DNA of 48,627 nt from a virus. A model generated the notes under the pieces. The model was not told where the DNA came from, did no database searches, and worked only from the letters and a program-made list of their open reading frames with translations. Below, piece by piece: positions 38,072-45,692 of the stretch. The DNA lies in IMG/VR virus record IMGVR_UViG_3300013104_000007, positions 1 through 48,627 of that record; one strand, written 5' to 3'. A program made the position numbers and the translations under genes. Every line of letters starts with the position of its first letter. Position 1 is the stretch's first letter.

Positions 38072-38204
38072 GCCGTGCAAACTGGTAGCTGCTGGAGCGG
38101 ATAGTGATGCTGATTTGCAGGCTGATGTTGATAATGCGAAGTGTGCGGCGTCCCTGAGGCTTCAGGTTTACCAGTGGCAGGATTATTACAGCAATGCGAG
38201 GTAA
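37965..38204 (+). CDS. Rz1: Rz1-type outer-membrane spanin lipoprotein
   Basis: 79 residues in a frame shifted relative to Rz and overlapping it by 107 bases. Lipobox at residues 14-19 (SLTILLCSCASRPS), giving a lipid-linked Cys, then Ser/Pro-rich sequence (TLPTPSASMLSEP). ATG 37965 is preceded by weak purines. It extends past Rz, so it is overlapping rather than fully nested. Confidence 0.85.
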   Translation: MSKTRIVLCASLTILLCSCASRPSTLPTPSASMLSEPCKLVAAGADSDADLQADVDNAKCAASLRLQVYQWQDYYSNAR

Positions 38205-38206
38205 CT

Positions 38207-38374
38207 ATGAGTGAGAAATTTAGCGTAGCGATTGATTATGACATTACCAATGGCAATGCGGAGAAGGCGTGGATTGTATTGAGTGGTGAGATTGTTGTTG
38301 ACGGTGTGAAAATGACCTTCAGCAACTTCAGGGCACCGCTGGATGGAGGTGTTAAGTTCGACGAGGCAGACTAA
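38207..38374 (+). CDS. Small beta-rich protein of 55 residues
   Basis: ATG 38207 with GCGAGGTAACT upstream, two bases after Rz1. Sequence SVAIDYDITNGNAEKAWIVL, then VDGVKMTFSNFRAPLDGGV: probably a small beta sandwich. No family recognised; ends the lysis operon before a terminator. Confidence 0.65.
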   Translation: MSEKFSVAIDYDITNGNAEKAWIVLSGEIVVDGVKMTFSNFRAPLDGGVKFDEAD

Positions 38375-38389
38375 AAGCATCGCAAAATA

Positions 38390-38414
38390 AAAGCCCCGCT
38401 AGGGGCTTTGTTTT
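38390..38414. terminator. Bidirectional terminator between lysis and leftward operons
   Basis: AGCCCC-GCTA-GGGGCT (38392-38407) with TTGTTTT to the right and TTTTATTTT to the left. Confidence 0.9.
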
Positions 38415-38437
38415 AACCTTCTCCGTAACCAATTAGC

Positions 38438-38710
38438 TTACGCATCTTTCGCCTCCACAATCCGCACCAGTTCCGCACTGACTTTGCCATCGGCATAGTC
38501 GCCCAGCTTATAGTAATTGCTGGAGTTGCTTAGTAGGACGGGTTTAGCGCCTGCCTGAGAAAGGTTGGTTACCATATATGCAATAGTTTCTTTACTAACC
38601 ACCAGAACAGCATCGCCTGATGTTGAGATTGAAGAAATTAATGCGGAGTTATCGGTAATATTACTGTAATCGCTGGTCAGTTGTGCTTTGGTGATGTCTA
38701 AGAATGGCAT
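38438..38710 (-). CDS. Hypothetical protein of 90 residues
   Basis: ATG 38710 with AGAGGTCTACA upstream; it overlaps the end of the gene before it by 13 bases. Sequence MPFLDITKAQLTSDYSNITD, AVLVVSKETIAYMVTNL, KLGDYADGKVSAELVRIVEA. Neutral, Ser/Asn-rich, soluble. No family recognised. Confidence 0.7.
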   Translation of the reverse strand: MPFLDITKAQLTSDYSNITDNSALISSISTSGDAVLVVSKETIAYMVTNLSQAGAKPVLLSNSSNYYKLGDYADGKVSAELVRIVEAKDA

Positions 38711-38931
38711 TGTAGACCTCTGAATGGATTGTTATCATGAGTGGTAGCCATCAGGTTATTGATGGAGACAAGATTATCAATGGCTTCACTGATTTGAGCA
38801 ACAGAAACGACACCTTGCGTATACTGAACTTCAACACGGTTTCCTGCAATTTTAATATTAAGGTGGGTTGATTCGAAGCTGGCGCAAGCGCCATTTAATA
38901 AACATTCACCTGACAGCTTTGCGATTGGCAT
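38698..38931 (-). CDS. Hypothetical protein of 77 residues
   Basis: ATG 38931, which directly abuts the stop of the gene before it (38932). Beta-rich N-half (MPIAKLSGECLLNGACASFE, THLNIKIAGNRVEVQY) and a helical middle. Two Cys in the first 16 residues. No family recognised. Confidence 0.65.
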   Translation of the reverse strand: MPIAKLSGECLLNGACASFESTHLNIKIAGNRVEVQYTQGVVSVAQISEAIDNLVSINNLMATTHDNNPFRGLQCHS

Positions 38932-39330
38932 TTATTTGCTCTCCAGTTCAATGGCGCGCCTGGCGCTTTCTAAGATTTCATTCATGTCCTGCTGCCGGTC
39001 TTTGTGGCCGCGCAGGCCTGCGCATAGTGCTTTCTTAATCAGGTGTTGTAGTGCCGGGTTGGTTACTTCGAACGCCTGCAGCACATCGTACACATCGATT
39101 GTAATGCCTTTGCATGGGCGGCTGTATTTCCCCAAGGGCAAATTAAGCACACCAGTGCCGGGAGGGACTTCTGATAAAACCTCATATCTATTGACCACAC
39201 CACAAACCTGGCACTGAAAAATAACAGGCCCTGGCTCGGTGCCATCTGGTTTTTTTGGTGCTGTCGAGCCGCCCGCACCTGAGCCGCCACTTGCGTTCAC
39301 ATTCGGCTGATATCCAGGGAGATTAGCCAT
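38932..39330 (-). CDS. Zinc-binding-like protein of 132 residues
   Basis: ATG 39330 with GAGAGGTGAGTG upstream. A Gly/Ser/Pro-rich N-terminus (NVNASGGSGAGGSTAPKK) leads to VIFQCQVCGVVNRYEVL, a single C-x-x-C knuckle, and later RPCKGITIDVYD. The C-terminal helix is KDRQQDMNEILESARRAIE. A nucleic-acid or protein-binding role is possible; no family recognised. Confidence 0.65.
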   Translation of the reverse strand: MANLPGYQPNVNASGGSGAGGSTAPKKPDGTEPGPVIFQCQVCGVVNRYEVLSEVPPGTGVLNLPLGKYSRPCKGITIDVYDVLQAFEVTNPALQHLIKKALCAGLRGHKDRQQDMNEILESARRAIELESK

Positions 39331-39530
39331 CACTCACCTCTCAAAGTAACTTTATTCTCACCATCCACATTAAAATTCTGGCGGATGAAGTCATACATCT
39401 CTTCGCGCGTCCATTCTTTCATGCCAACGTAGCATGCCGCATACTGGCGAACGCCGCGCAACGTAATTGGCTGGCGTTCCGTTACAATCTTTGTCAGCGC
39501 ATCAATCGGCTCACTTCTTTTCTTTCCCAT
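39330..39530 (-). CDS. Small basic protein of 66 residues
   Basis: ATG 39530 with GAGGGAGTA upstream, first gene of the leftward operon. Sequence RSEPIDALTKIVTERQPITL, then RGVRQYAACYVGMKEWTREE and MYDFIRQNFNVDG, which could be a small winged helix. Function unknown; early expression fits a regulator or a host-takeover protein. Confidence 0.6.
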   Translation of the reverse strand: MGKKRSEPIDALTKIVTERQPITLRGVRQYAACYVGMKEWTREEMYDFIRQNFNVDGENKVTLRGE

Positions 39531-39562
39531 TACTCCCTCTCAAAATTAACTTGCGCTTATGG

Positions 39563-39607
39563 TGACGTAGATATAGTATCAAGTCAAGCGATGGAGTAGA
39601 TTGTATC
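39563..39607. promoter_or_regulatory. Early operator cluster with leftward extended -10 sites
   Basis: Plus strand TGACGTAGATATAGTATC (39563-39580), then GGAGTAGATTGTATCAC (39593-39609). Read leftward these give TGATACTAT-ATCTAC and TGATACAAT-CTAC, each an extended -10 joined to the early word. The 13-base word GTAGATATAGTAT is also at 1907-1919. Confidence 0.55.
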
Positions 39608-39624
39608 ACAAAGAGGAGTAGAAT

Positions 39625-39864
39625 GTGGAAAGCAACCTGGAAGATATAAAGCGAAAGGCCATCATGTATCCGCTGCAATGTCTCAACAAGCTAGGCGCTG
39701 ACGAGGATATGATTGCAAATGTTCAGCAAAGCATCACAGCATGGGTGGAGGCAGCGTATCGTGACGGCCAACATAGCTCATTTGAAGCATTCGATAAGAA
39801 AATTAACCAGTGTTACGAAGGTTTTGACAAGATTCTTCGTAGTGAAGGAAATTCAGTTTTGTGA
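39625..39864 (+). CDS. Small hypothetical protein of 79 residues, GTG start
   Basis: GTG 39625 with AGAGGAGTAGAAT upstream; the ATG two bases earlier is in a frame that closes after eight codons. Helical: ESNLEDIKRKAIMYPLQCL, MIANVQQSITAWVEAAYRD, KINQCYEGFDKILRSEG. No family recognised. Confidence 0.65.
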   Translation: MESNLEDIKRKAIMYPLQCLNKLGADEDMIANVQQSITAWVEAAYRDGQHSSFEAFDKKINQCYEGFDKILRSEGNSVL

Positions 39865-39925
39865 TGAGGATAACTACCTCATCAGCGAAAAAAATCGCCA
39901 TCAAATATTACGGGAGCATGAGCAT

Positions 39926-40138
39926 ATGCCAGCACAGACAGAACGAAGCAATGATGAAATCGAGGAGCAGGCGCTGATTGAAAAATTAGACCTGCTTGAC
40001 CGTGAGCGTAACATTGTACAACAGCGTCTGCGTGAGGTTCGCAACCGCATAGGCCGAAACAAGCAGAGCATGGTTTCATGGCCTGGAGTGCATCCGCGCC
40101 TTGATAATGTCTATTATAAATATGGTGAGCAAAAATGA
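39926..40138 (+). CDS. Small charged coiled-coil protein of 70 residues
   Basis: ATG 39926 with GGGAGCATGAGCAT upstream is preferred; the frame is open further upstream without a good start. Helix NDEIEEQALIEKLDLLDRE and RNIVQQRLREVRNRIGRN, then SMVSWPGVHPRLDNVYYK. A 7-base perfect hairpin (39863-39869 with 39877-39883) precedes it. Confidence 0.6.
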   Translation: MPAQTERSNDEIEEQALIEKLDLLDRERNIVQQRLREVRNRIGRNKQSMVSWPGVHPRLDNVYYKYGEQK

Positions 40139-40512
40139 ATTATTCCGAACTGAATGATTACCAAATAAATAATCTTGTTCATAATTTCATTGTATGCGGT
40201 GGTAAATATACGCTAGTTTTTGGTGAAGATTACGACATTCGATGGATTGATAATTCGGATGGGCTGGTAGTTAAAACCAGCAAGCAAAGCTACGGCACTC
40301 AGTTAAAAAATTACTGCAACTCATGGGCTGATGCCGGGCCGATTATTGAAAAACACATGATTTGCCTTGCGGCGGATGTGTTCGCACAACCTCAAGACGG
40401 CGGTAAATGGGTGGCTCAACCTGCATATGGCTGGCAGCACGAGCGAATTCGGCATGACAACCCCCTCCGTGCCGCCATGATTGTATTCCTGATGATGCAG
40501 GAGCAAAAATAA
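40135..40512 (+). CDS. NinX/DUF2591-like protein
   Basis: 125 residues with an ATGA overlap to the gene before. Signature: MNYSELNDYQINNLVHNFIV at the N-terminus, then NYCNSWADAGPIIEKHMICL, ending DNPLRAAMIVFLMMQEQ. This is the DUF2591/NinX pattern of lambdoid accessory regions. Function unknown. Confidence 0.8.
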   Translation: MNYSELNDYQINNLVHNFIVCGGKYTLVFGEDYDIRWIDNSDGLVVKTSKQSYGTQLKNYCNSWADAGPIIEKHMICLAADVFAQPQDGGKWVAQPAYGWQHERIRHDNPLRAAMIVFLMMQEQK

Positions 40513-40703
40513 TGCCACAGCTAACGCTCGAAAAAGCAAGAGAGCTACTCAAGAGACTCCAGTATGCCAAGGCGCAAATAGGTCAGCTATCGCTTAATGA
40601 TGAGATGTACAAGCAGGCCCTGGAGAAGTTGATTCCTATGTGGGAGCGTCAACTAAGCAGCAATCTTCGCAGTGAATGGAAAGTCAAAAATGAAAACTCA
40701 TGA
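40512..40703 (+). CDS. Small helical protein of 63 residues
   Basis: TAATG overlap with the previous stop, AGGAG upstream. Sequence MPQLTLEKARELLKRLQYAK, then NDEMYKQALEKLIPMWERQ, all helix. Overlaps the next gene by 14 bases. No family recognised. Confidence 0.65.
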   Translation: MPQLTLEKARELLKRLQYAKAQIGQLSLNDEMYKQALEKLIPMWERQLSSNLRSEWKVKNENS

Positions 40704-40863
40704 TATTGCCATTAAGGCTCGAAAAAGAATAGAAGATGTATGGTTTGGCAAAAAGTGGCACAACAAGCGATATGAGCTATACGCGAAGTGTCGGGGCTTG
40801 ATTGCTGGCGACCAGATAGAGAATGCAGTATTCCACGACGACTGGCGACATGCTGATCGTTAA
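40690..40863 (+). CDS. Small basic protein of 57 residues
   Basis: ATG 40690, GGAAAGTCAAAA upstream. Basic helix (HDIAIKARKRIEDVWFGKK, WHNKRYELYAKCRGL). Nucleic-acid binding is possible. No family recognised. Confidence 0.6.
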   Translation: MKTHDIAIKARKRIEDVWFGKKWHNKRYELYAKCRGLIAGDQIENAVFHDDWRHADR

Positions 40864-40889
40864 ACCAAAGAGAGGGGGAGGGGTTTAGG

Positions 40890-41147
40890 ATGAGTAAATT
40901 CATTGCAGTTATTCACGGCTGGCACGTGCACAGTAACGGTTTTAATGTTCACGAATTCGAAGCTACAGACAGGACCGAAGCCAATCAGAAAGCCGCACAT
41001 CTCGCAATGCAGCGTCAGAAAAGCTTCGACACCTGTGATTATGTTGTTGTCGAAATAGCCTCAAGCGAATCAATTAACCGCCACCGGAAATTAACCCTTC
41101 GCGAAAGATTAACAGGGAGGACTCATGCGCCAACTAACCGCCAGTGA
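40890..41147 (+). CDS. Hypothetical protein of 85 residues
   Basis: ATG 40890 with GAGGGGGAGGGGTTTAGG upstream. N-terminus beta (SKFIAVIHGWHVHSNGFNVH), helix (RTEANQKAAHLAMQRQKSF), then a basic tail. Overlaps the next gene by 23 bases. No family recognised. Confidence 0.6.
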   Translation: MSKFIAVIHGWHVHSNGFNVHEFEATDRTEANQKAAHLAMQRQKSFDTCDYVVVEIASSESINRHRKLTLRERLTGRTHAPTNRQ

Positions 41148-41325
41148 AGCAAGTAACGATGAGATGGAGCGGCAGAGGTTTGAAAACGCCATGAAAGATG
41201 AGTTTGGTAGCCTCGTTGATTTAAGTATATGCGGTAACGATGACGGCGAGTATTTTGCTTGGGATATTCATGTTGCATGGTATGCCTGGCAGGCAGCATT
41301 GAAAAGCAAGCAGGGGGAAGTATGA
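41125..41325 (+). CDS. Small accessory protein of 66 residues
   Basis: ATG 41125 with GGGAGGACTC upstream. Ends EYFAWDIHVAWYAWQAALKS: the A-W-x-A-W-Q-A-A motif common to phage accessory proteins, also in the gene at 31026. Overlaps the next start as ATGA-type (41322-41325). Confidence 0.65.
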   Translation: MRQLTASEASNDEMERQRFENAMKDEFGSLVDLSICGNDDGEYFAWDIHVAWYAWQAALKSKQGEV

Positions 41326-41675
41326 TTTATCGCCGAGGTTGGGTTCCGGTGCTTTACCGGTTAGAGCTTGAGAAAAGACTCAAAGAGAAAGGGTTTGAAA
41401 ACTGGCAGCACATATCAAGATTTCTGTGTGAAGGCGATAAAAACTCTTGGGCTGAAGACGACTTATGGCCTGAGCGATATGCATATCAGGTTGTCGATAA
41501 TACCGAATGGCAGAGCAAGCGCGATGCTAAATTCTGGCAGCGTTTAAATCGTTTATGGTTTGTCCCTATCTGGATAATTACCATTCCTTTCCAGTGGCTG
41601 TTCAGGGGAAAAATCGGATTTGAGACAACATCCAAACTTGGTCAAATATGCCAGAGAATAACTGGACTGGAGTAA
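41322..41675 (+). CDS. Membrane-anchored protein of 117 residues
   Basis: ATG 41322 with GGGGGAAGT upstream. Charged first part (LYRLELEKRLKEKGFENW), then one hydrophobic span (LWFVPIWIITIPFQWLF) near residues 80-97 and a short basic end. Probably a single-span inner-membrane protein. No family recognised. Confidence 0.65.
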   Translation: MIYRRGWVPVLYRLELEKRLKEKGFENWQHISRFLCEGDKNSWAEDDLWPERYAYQVVDNTEWQSKRDAKFWQRLNRLWFVPIWIITIPFQWLFRGKIGFETTSKLGQICQRITGLE

Positions 41676-41677
41676 TC

Positions 41678-41839
41678 ATGACAAAGCGAGAAAAGCTTTT
41701 AGAGCGAATAAGAATTCACATCATAAATGGCGATGAGTCCGCTGCCATGCGGATTTACATTGAAAACAAATGCATATCATATCAATCGTATAACGAAACA
41801 GCGAAATCGGCGCGCTTATCAAGAGGGCCAACTCAGTGA
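41678..41839 (+). CDS. Small basic protein of 53 residues
   Basis: ATG 41678 with CTGGAGTAATC upstream, two bases after the previous stop. Sequence MTKREKLLERIRIHIINGDE, then SAAMRIYIENKCISYQSY. Helical. Stop shared with the next GTG (GTGA). Confidence 0.6.
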   Translation: MTKREKLLERIRIHIINGDESAAMRIYIENKCISYQSYNETAKSARLSRGPTQ

Positions 41840-42003
41840 CAATATACGTTGTTTTTTATTTATTTTACGCATTCATGGCCGGAATGATGGCTGAGTGGTC
41901 ACATACCCGAATGCAACAACTTAATTATCGAAAACACTTGGTCACAATGGCGCTTTTTGTAGGTGCGCTATGGCCTCTGTTTATTTTCAGGAGTCGATCA
42001 TGA
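41836..42003 (+). CDS. Small two-span membrane protein, GTG start
   Basis: 55 residues, GTGA overlap at the start. Hydrophobic segments MTIYVVFYLFYAFMAGMM and LVTMALFVGALWPLFIF, joined by a charged loop (EWSHTRMQQLNYRKH). An inner-membrane peptide; no family recognised. Confidence 0.6.
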   Translation: MTIYVVFYLFYAFMAGMMAEWSHTRMQQLNYRKHLVTMALFVGALWPLFIFRSRS

Positions 42004-42047
42004 ACAACGTCATCCCACTCCGACATGAAGGTAATATTTATGATTAA
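42000..42047 (+). CDS. Possible 15-residue leader peptide
   Basis: ATG 42000 overlaps the previous stop with CAGGAG upstream; 15 residues ending in the start of the next gene. Likely a coupling element rather than a functional protein. Confidence 0.3.
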   Translation: MNNVIPLRHEGNIYD

Positions 42048-42192
42048 CCTATTCATCGCAACCGCAGCATACAGCGCAGTTCGCGCAGCAGTATCCACAG
42101 ACCTCCAGCATCTGCTGGTTTACGTGGCAATAGCTGTGATGTGTATGCTGTTGATCGTGTTCGGTCATGAAGTTCATGGCCTGGACGATTAA
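42040..42192 (+). CDS. Small membrane protein of 50 residues
   Basis: ATG 42040 with GAAGGTAATATTT upstream. A hydrophobic segment (LLVYVAIAVMCMLLIVFG) follows a polar start (NLFIATAAYSAVRAAVS). Single-span. No family recognised. Confidence 0.6.
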   Translation: MINLFIATAAYSAVRAAVSTDLQHLLVYVAIAVMCMLLIVFGHEVHGLDD

Positions 42193-42227
42193 GATAAATC
42201 CCCTTCCCATAACTCAAATAATAGTCC

Positions 42228-42267
42228 AGGCTTTCATGAGAAACGGAGGAATCCAACATGAAAGCCT
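42228..42267 (+). promoter_or_regulatory. Start-codon hairpin before the 41-residue protein
   Basis: AGGCTTTCATG (42228-42238) and CATGAAAGCCT (42257-42267) form a perfect 11-base inverted repeat. ATG 42258 lies in the 3' arm and the CGGAGGA ribosome site in the 18-base loop. It would reduce initiation unless opened. Confidence 0.55.
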
Positions 42268-42383
42268 TGTCTATCGCAATGTGCTCATTCTTCATATCCT
42301 GCTTCCTGGTTAATCCGGTTGGCATATTCCTGCTTGCCGCTGCCTCATGGGTACTAATGCCGTTTATCATAAATAAAACGTGA
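42258..42383 (+). CDS. 41-residue membrane peptide
   Basis: ATG 42258 with CGGAGGA upstream. Hydrophobic through most of its length ([32 protein letters not shown]), probably two short spans. Its stop TGA is the first triplet of the late promoter TGATACAAT. No family recognised. Confidence 0.55.
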   Translation: MKALSIAMCSFFISCFLVNPVGIFLLAAASWVLMPFIINKT

Positions 42384-42389
42384 TACAAT
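42381..42389 (+). promoter_or_regulatory. Late extended -10 promoter of the capsid operon
   Basis: TGATACAAT then C, 33 bases before ATG 42422; no -35. Same word as at 32783 and 48131. Confidence 0.65.
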
Positions 42390-42421
42390 CGTGCGCATTA
42401 AATGCACATGAGGCTATTACC

Positions 42422-43825
42422 ATGATTGTGAAGATTGGCGAGAAATGGGTGGTTAAATCCGCCGATGGTTCGCAGCAGTTGGGCTCTTATGATACGGAGC
42501 AGGAAGCAAAAGACCGCCTCGCGCAGGCGGAAAAGTTCAAGCACGCCAGCAACAAACTTCAGGTCAACGTCCTGACCACTATCAACTCAGCCAGCAATAT
42601 CAGTCGCCAGATTATCGATGGTGACTCACACATTGTTGTGCGCGGCGTTGTGCCGGTTGTTGATGATATTGTGATGAACGGAATTCTTTATCCCGGCGAT
42701 GAGATTCGCAAATCCTATCAGGGACTGAATGGCAAGCCTGCTCCCTATGACCACCCGCAGGTCGATGGCAAGTATGTATCGGCCAATGAGGTGCGTGCGG
42801 TGAATCAGTACCATGTGGGTGCGTGGATTGAAAACGCCTCGCACGATGGCTCAAAACCTCTTGTTGACCTGAAAGTTAACGAGCGAATTGCATCGACAAG
42901 CGACAAGGGCCGGGAGCTTATCTCACGAATTGATGATCTCATGACCAACGTCGAGGCTGAGCCTCTGGATGTGTCAACTGGATTGCTGCTAAATAAAAAG
43001 GACGGGGCTGGCAACTCTAAAGGCAAAGCTTACAAGCATATTGCAAGCAACATGGAGTGGGACCACCTCGCAATTCTCCCTCCCGGCACCCCGGGTGCTG
43101 GACGCCCCGCGGACGGTGTTGGCCTGTTTGCTGCCAACGGTCAGGAAATCGAGCGCATGACAGTTAATTTAAATGAGTCGCAGGAACCTGACCGGAGCGC
43201 AAATAAGATGACCTGGCTTAAGAAAGCAACAAACTTCCTCACCAATAAACTGAGCTTTGACGATATCACCAGCCAGATTCGCGGGCTGATTAAAGCCGAG
43301 AATCCCGGTAAGGATATGTGGCCATATATCGTTGCTGTATATGACGATCGCTTTGGATTTGAGCTTGATGGCCAGACATATATGCAGCCCTACATGGTCA
43401 TGGAAGATATGGTACAATTCGTCGGTGAACGGGTTAAGGCCGTTTATAAGACCGAGCTTGAGCCGGTTGAGACTAACAGCGAGGAAACAGGAATGAATGC
43501 AGAAGAAATGAAGGCGCTTTTAGCTGACGCGCTCAAGCCGGTGCAGGAGCAGCTTACCGCTACCAACACCGAGCTGGCGGCGGTTAAAGCTCAGAACGCT
43601 GAATTGCAGTCGCAGCTGACTGCAAACAGCAAGAAAGAAGAGAGTGAAATGCGCGCGGCTATTACTGCCGAACTCAAGTGGCCCGACTCAGTGGTTAACT
43701 CGCTCCAGGCCGATGCACTGCGCGACGCCTTTGCGCAGACCACTAAAGCGGCCCCGCTGAAAGCTGGCGACCCGCAAACTAACAGCGCCAAGGGTTCACT
43801 GGCAGATATGGAGGCACCTGAATAA
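42422..43825 (+). CDS. DUF2213 capsid protein (protease/scaffold type)
   Basis: 467 residues from ATG 42422, with GAGG upstream. The N-terminal DUF2213 part has FRGVxP-like residues ([20 protein letters not shown]), [19 protein letters not shown], and [20 protein letters not shown]. The C-terminal 120 residues are a coiled coil ([20 protein letters not shown]) typical of scaffolding. The family lies before coat genes and is thought to combine a maturation protease and scaffold. An internal ATG 43493 could start a separate scaffold. The last base is shared with the next start. Confidence 0.85.
   Translation: MIVKIGEKWVVKSADGSQQLGSYDTEQEAKDRLAQAEKFKHASNKLQVNVLTTINSASNISRQIIDGDSHIVVRGVVPVVDDIVMNGILYPGDEIRKSYQGLNGKPAPYDHPQVDGKYVSANEVRAVNQYHVGAWIENASHDGSKPLVDLKVNERIASTSDKGRELISRIDDLMTNVEAEPLDVSTGLLLNKKDGAGNSKGKAYKHIASNMEWDHLAILPPGTPGAGRPADGVGLFAANGQEIERMTVNLNESQEPDRSANKMTWLKKATNFLTNKLSFDDITSQIRGLIKAENPGKDMWPYIVAVYDDRFGFELDGQTYMQPYMVMEDMVQFVGERVKAVYKTELEPVETNSEETGMNAEEMKALLADALKPVQEQLTATNTELAAVKAQNAELQSQLTANSKKEESEMRAAITAELKWPDSVVNSLQADALRDAFAQTTKAAPLKAGDPQTNSAKGSLADMEAPE
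43493..43825 (+). CDS. Possible internal scaffold product of the DUF2213 gene
   Basis: In-frame ATG 43493 preceded by GAGGAAACAGGA gives a 110-residue protein beginning [20 protein letters not shown], only the coiled-coil part. Lambda gpC/Nu3 shows this arrangement: a protease gene with a nested scaffold start. This is inference from the internal ribosome site. Confidence 0.4.
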   Translation: MNAEEMKALLADALKPVQEQLTATNTELAAVKAQNAELQSQLTANSKKEESEMRAAITAELKWPDSVVNSLQADALRDAFAQTTKAAPLKAGDPQTNSAKGSLADMEAPE

Positions 43826-44286
43826 TGGCTATTCGTTACGGCTCCATCAAAGGCGGTCCAGCCCGCAAGAATGACCCACAGGTGCAGGAAGCCATCATGG
43901 CTGCTGCTGTTCTGCCAGGCACGCTCGTTGCGCTGAATGGTTCAAACCAGTTCGCTGCAGCAACCACTGCTGGTGCTTACGCATACCCACTGCTGCTGCA
44001 GGAAAACTATATTGGTGGCATGGAAGTGTCACAGGCTGTCCCTGCTGGCGCAACTGGCGTTGCTCTGATGTGCGAATTCGGCGTGACTTATCACGCGCTG
44101 GTTGCGGCATCATCTGTGCTGGCAAAAAACACTCCGCTGTCAAAGAATGCTTCTGGCGTTCTGAAGGTAGCGGCTGCAGGTGAGCAGGTTATCTTCTTTG
44201 CACACGAAGCCTACACCGTTTCATCCACTGGTCCAGAGCTGGTAGCTGTACGCCGCGCTGGTAACGCAGAATTAGCGAGCGCATAA
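43825..44286 (+). CDS. Capsid decoration-type protein
   Basis: 153 residues, all-beta, Gly/Ala/Thr-rich ([59 protein letters not shown]). The place directly before the coat gene and the lambda gpD/DUF2190-like composition suggest a protein that decorates the capsid. It starts on the last base of the DUF2213 stop region and is two bases from the coat gene. Confidence 0.75.
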   Translation: MAIRYGSIKGGPARKNDPQVQEAIMAAAVLPGTLVALNGSNQFAAATTAGAYAYPLLLQENYIGGMEVSQAVPAGATGVALMCEFGVTYHALVAASSVLAKNTPLSKNASGVLKVAAAGEQVIFFAHEAYTVSSTGPELVAVRRAGNAELASA

Positions 44287-44288
44287 AT

Positions 44289-45362
44289 ATGACAATCATG
44301 AAAGCAGTGTTTAGCAAGCCGCTGATTGCCAACTCTAAAGTAGTTGCAGGTCAGTGGAAGGCGCTTGGCATTGACCGCCAGGTATTCGCAAACAAAGAAC
44401 AGGCGCTGAGCGCCGAGTATCAGACAAACGCAACCGCGCTGATCACTCGTGACTTCTGGCGTGAAGTTGATAACGTTACTACCCGTGTATTCCGCAATGA
44501 AGCGGGCATGGACATGATGAACGACCTGATGGGCCTGGCTGCGAATATCGACATTGGTAAGACTGTGGCTATTAGCCGCATTGCTTCCGATGCTGGCCGA
44601 GTGGTTCGCACCATCTCTGGTCAGGTTCCTGAAGACCTGGATAAAACTCGCTATGACTACAGCGGCGATGTAATTCCAATCTTTAAATCAGGCTATGGCC
44701 GCAACTGGCGCGAAGTTGAAGGTATGCGCTCAGAAGGTTTTGACCCGTTCCTGGACGACCAGGCAAACATCTCGTTTGCGCTACGTCAGGATATGGCGCA
44801 ATACCTGCTGACTGGCGATACATCGCTGAACGTAAACGGCGTGTATACCGGATACGGCATCACCAACCATCCAAACACGGTTCAGATTGACCTTTCTGGC
44901 ATTGACCTGCAAGTTGCCACGCCTGATGAGATTGTAGCGTTCTTCAATTCAACGGTGGCAACTCTGCTTGATGCGCAGAACGTGTTTGAGCCGGTTGATG
45001 TTTGGGTTTCTCCTTCAATTCGTCGCTCACTGAGCCGCCCATACTCTGACTCTCAGGGCTTCAAGGCGGGCACTATTGAAGATTACGTCCTGAGCTTTGG
45101 TCGAACTGGCGACGTTGGCCGCATCCGTAAGATTGGTACTAACTATCTGCTGACTGGTAACCAGTTTGTTGCTTATGTTCGCAATGACCTGTACATCCGT
45201 CCGCGTGTTGGTCAGCCAGTTTCTACCTATGCTGAGCCGCGCACTACTCCACATGCCGATTTTAACTTCCTGGTATGGGGCGCTATGGGTCTGCAAATCC
45301 GTAAGGATTACAATGGCCGTAGCAAAGTGTTCCACGGTTACGGAAACCAGACGCCACTCTGA
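44289..45362 (+). CDS. Major capsid protein (DUF2184 type)
   Basis: 357 residues. The pattern FWREVDNVTTRVFRNEAGMD, then YDYSGDVIPIFKSGYGRNW and LNVNGVYTGYGITNHPNTV, with late PRVGQPVSTYAEPRTTPHADF, is the DUF2184 coat family. This is an HK97-like fold that forms the icosahedral shell. No long N-terminal scaffold domain is visible, consistent with a separate scaffold in the DUF2213 protein. A hairpin follows the stop. Confidence 0.9.
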   Translation: MTIMKAVFSKPLIANSKVVAGQWKALGIDRQVFANKEQALSAEYQTNATALITRDFWREVDNVTTRVFRNEAGMDMMNDLMGLAANIDIGKTVAISRIASDAGRVVRTISGQVPEDLDKTRYDYSGDVIPIFKSGYGRNWREVEGMRSEGFDPFLDDQANISFALRQDMAQYLLTGDTSLNVNGVYTGYGITNHPNTVQIDLSGIDLQVATPDEIVAFFNSTVATLLDAQNVFEPVDVWVSPSIRRSLSRPYSDSQGFKAGTIEDYVLSFGRTGDVGRIRKIGTNYLLTGNQFVAYVRNDLYIRPRVGQPVSTYAEPRTTPHADFNFLVWGAMGLQIRKDYNGRSKVFHGYGNQTPL

Positions 45363-45365
45363 TGA

Positions 45366-45387
45366 TAGGGGCTACGGCCCCTTTCTT
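45366..45387 (+). terminator. Weak terminator/attenuator after the coat gene
   Basis: GGGGC-TACG-GCCCC (45368-45381) followed only by TTTCTT. It may lower transcription of the genes behind the coat protein rather than stop it. Confidence 0.6.
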
Positions 45388-45405
45388 AACTGGAGATTTA
45401 ATTAA

Positions 45406-45615
45406 ATGTCTAAGAAAAAATACCGCGTGACGCACTCTGGCCTGAACATTCTGGAGAAGGGAGTGATGCGCCAGCTTGAAGTTGGCGAAGAGTTCACTCA
45501 TGACGATCTGCCTGATTTCTGGCAATCAAAGGTCGCTGAAGTTAATGCTGATGGCGAAAAAGATTTCGAAGTTGCCACTCCGAAAGAAAAGACAGCACAA
45601 AAGACCAAATCTTAA
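45406..45615 (+). CDS. Small structural-region protein of 69 residues
   Basis: ATG 45406 with TGGAGATTTAATTAA upstream. Sequence KKKYRVTHSGLNILEKGVMR, then EEFTHDDLPDFWQSKVAEV and a Lys/Thr-rich tail. The N-terminal part resembles small capsid/neck accessory proteins found after coat genes. Function unknown. Confidence 0.65.
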   Translation: MSKKKYRVTHSGLNILEKGVMRQLEVGEEFTHDDLPDFWQSKVAEVNADGEKDFEVATPKEKTAQKTKS

Positions 45616-45643
45616 TGCGCCGAGTAGCATTTTGAAATATATT

Positions 45644-45666
45644 AAACCCGCTAATGCGGGTTTTTT
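45644..45666 (+). terminator. Terminator behind the 69-residue gene
   Basis: AAACCCGC-TAAT-GCGGGTTT then TTT (45644-45666), strong stem and T-run. Confidence 0.88.
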
Positions 45667-45692
45667 ATTGCCCATTCAATGAGGATTTCAAA

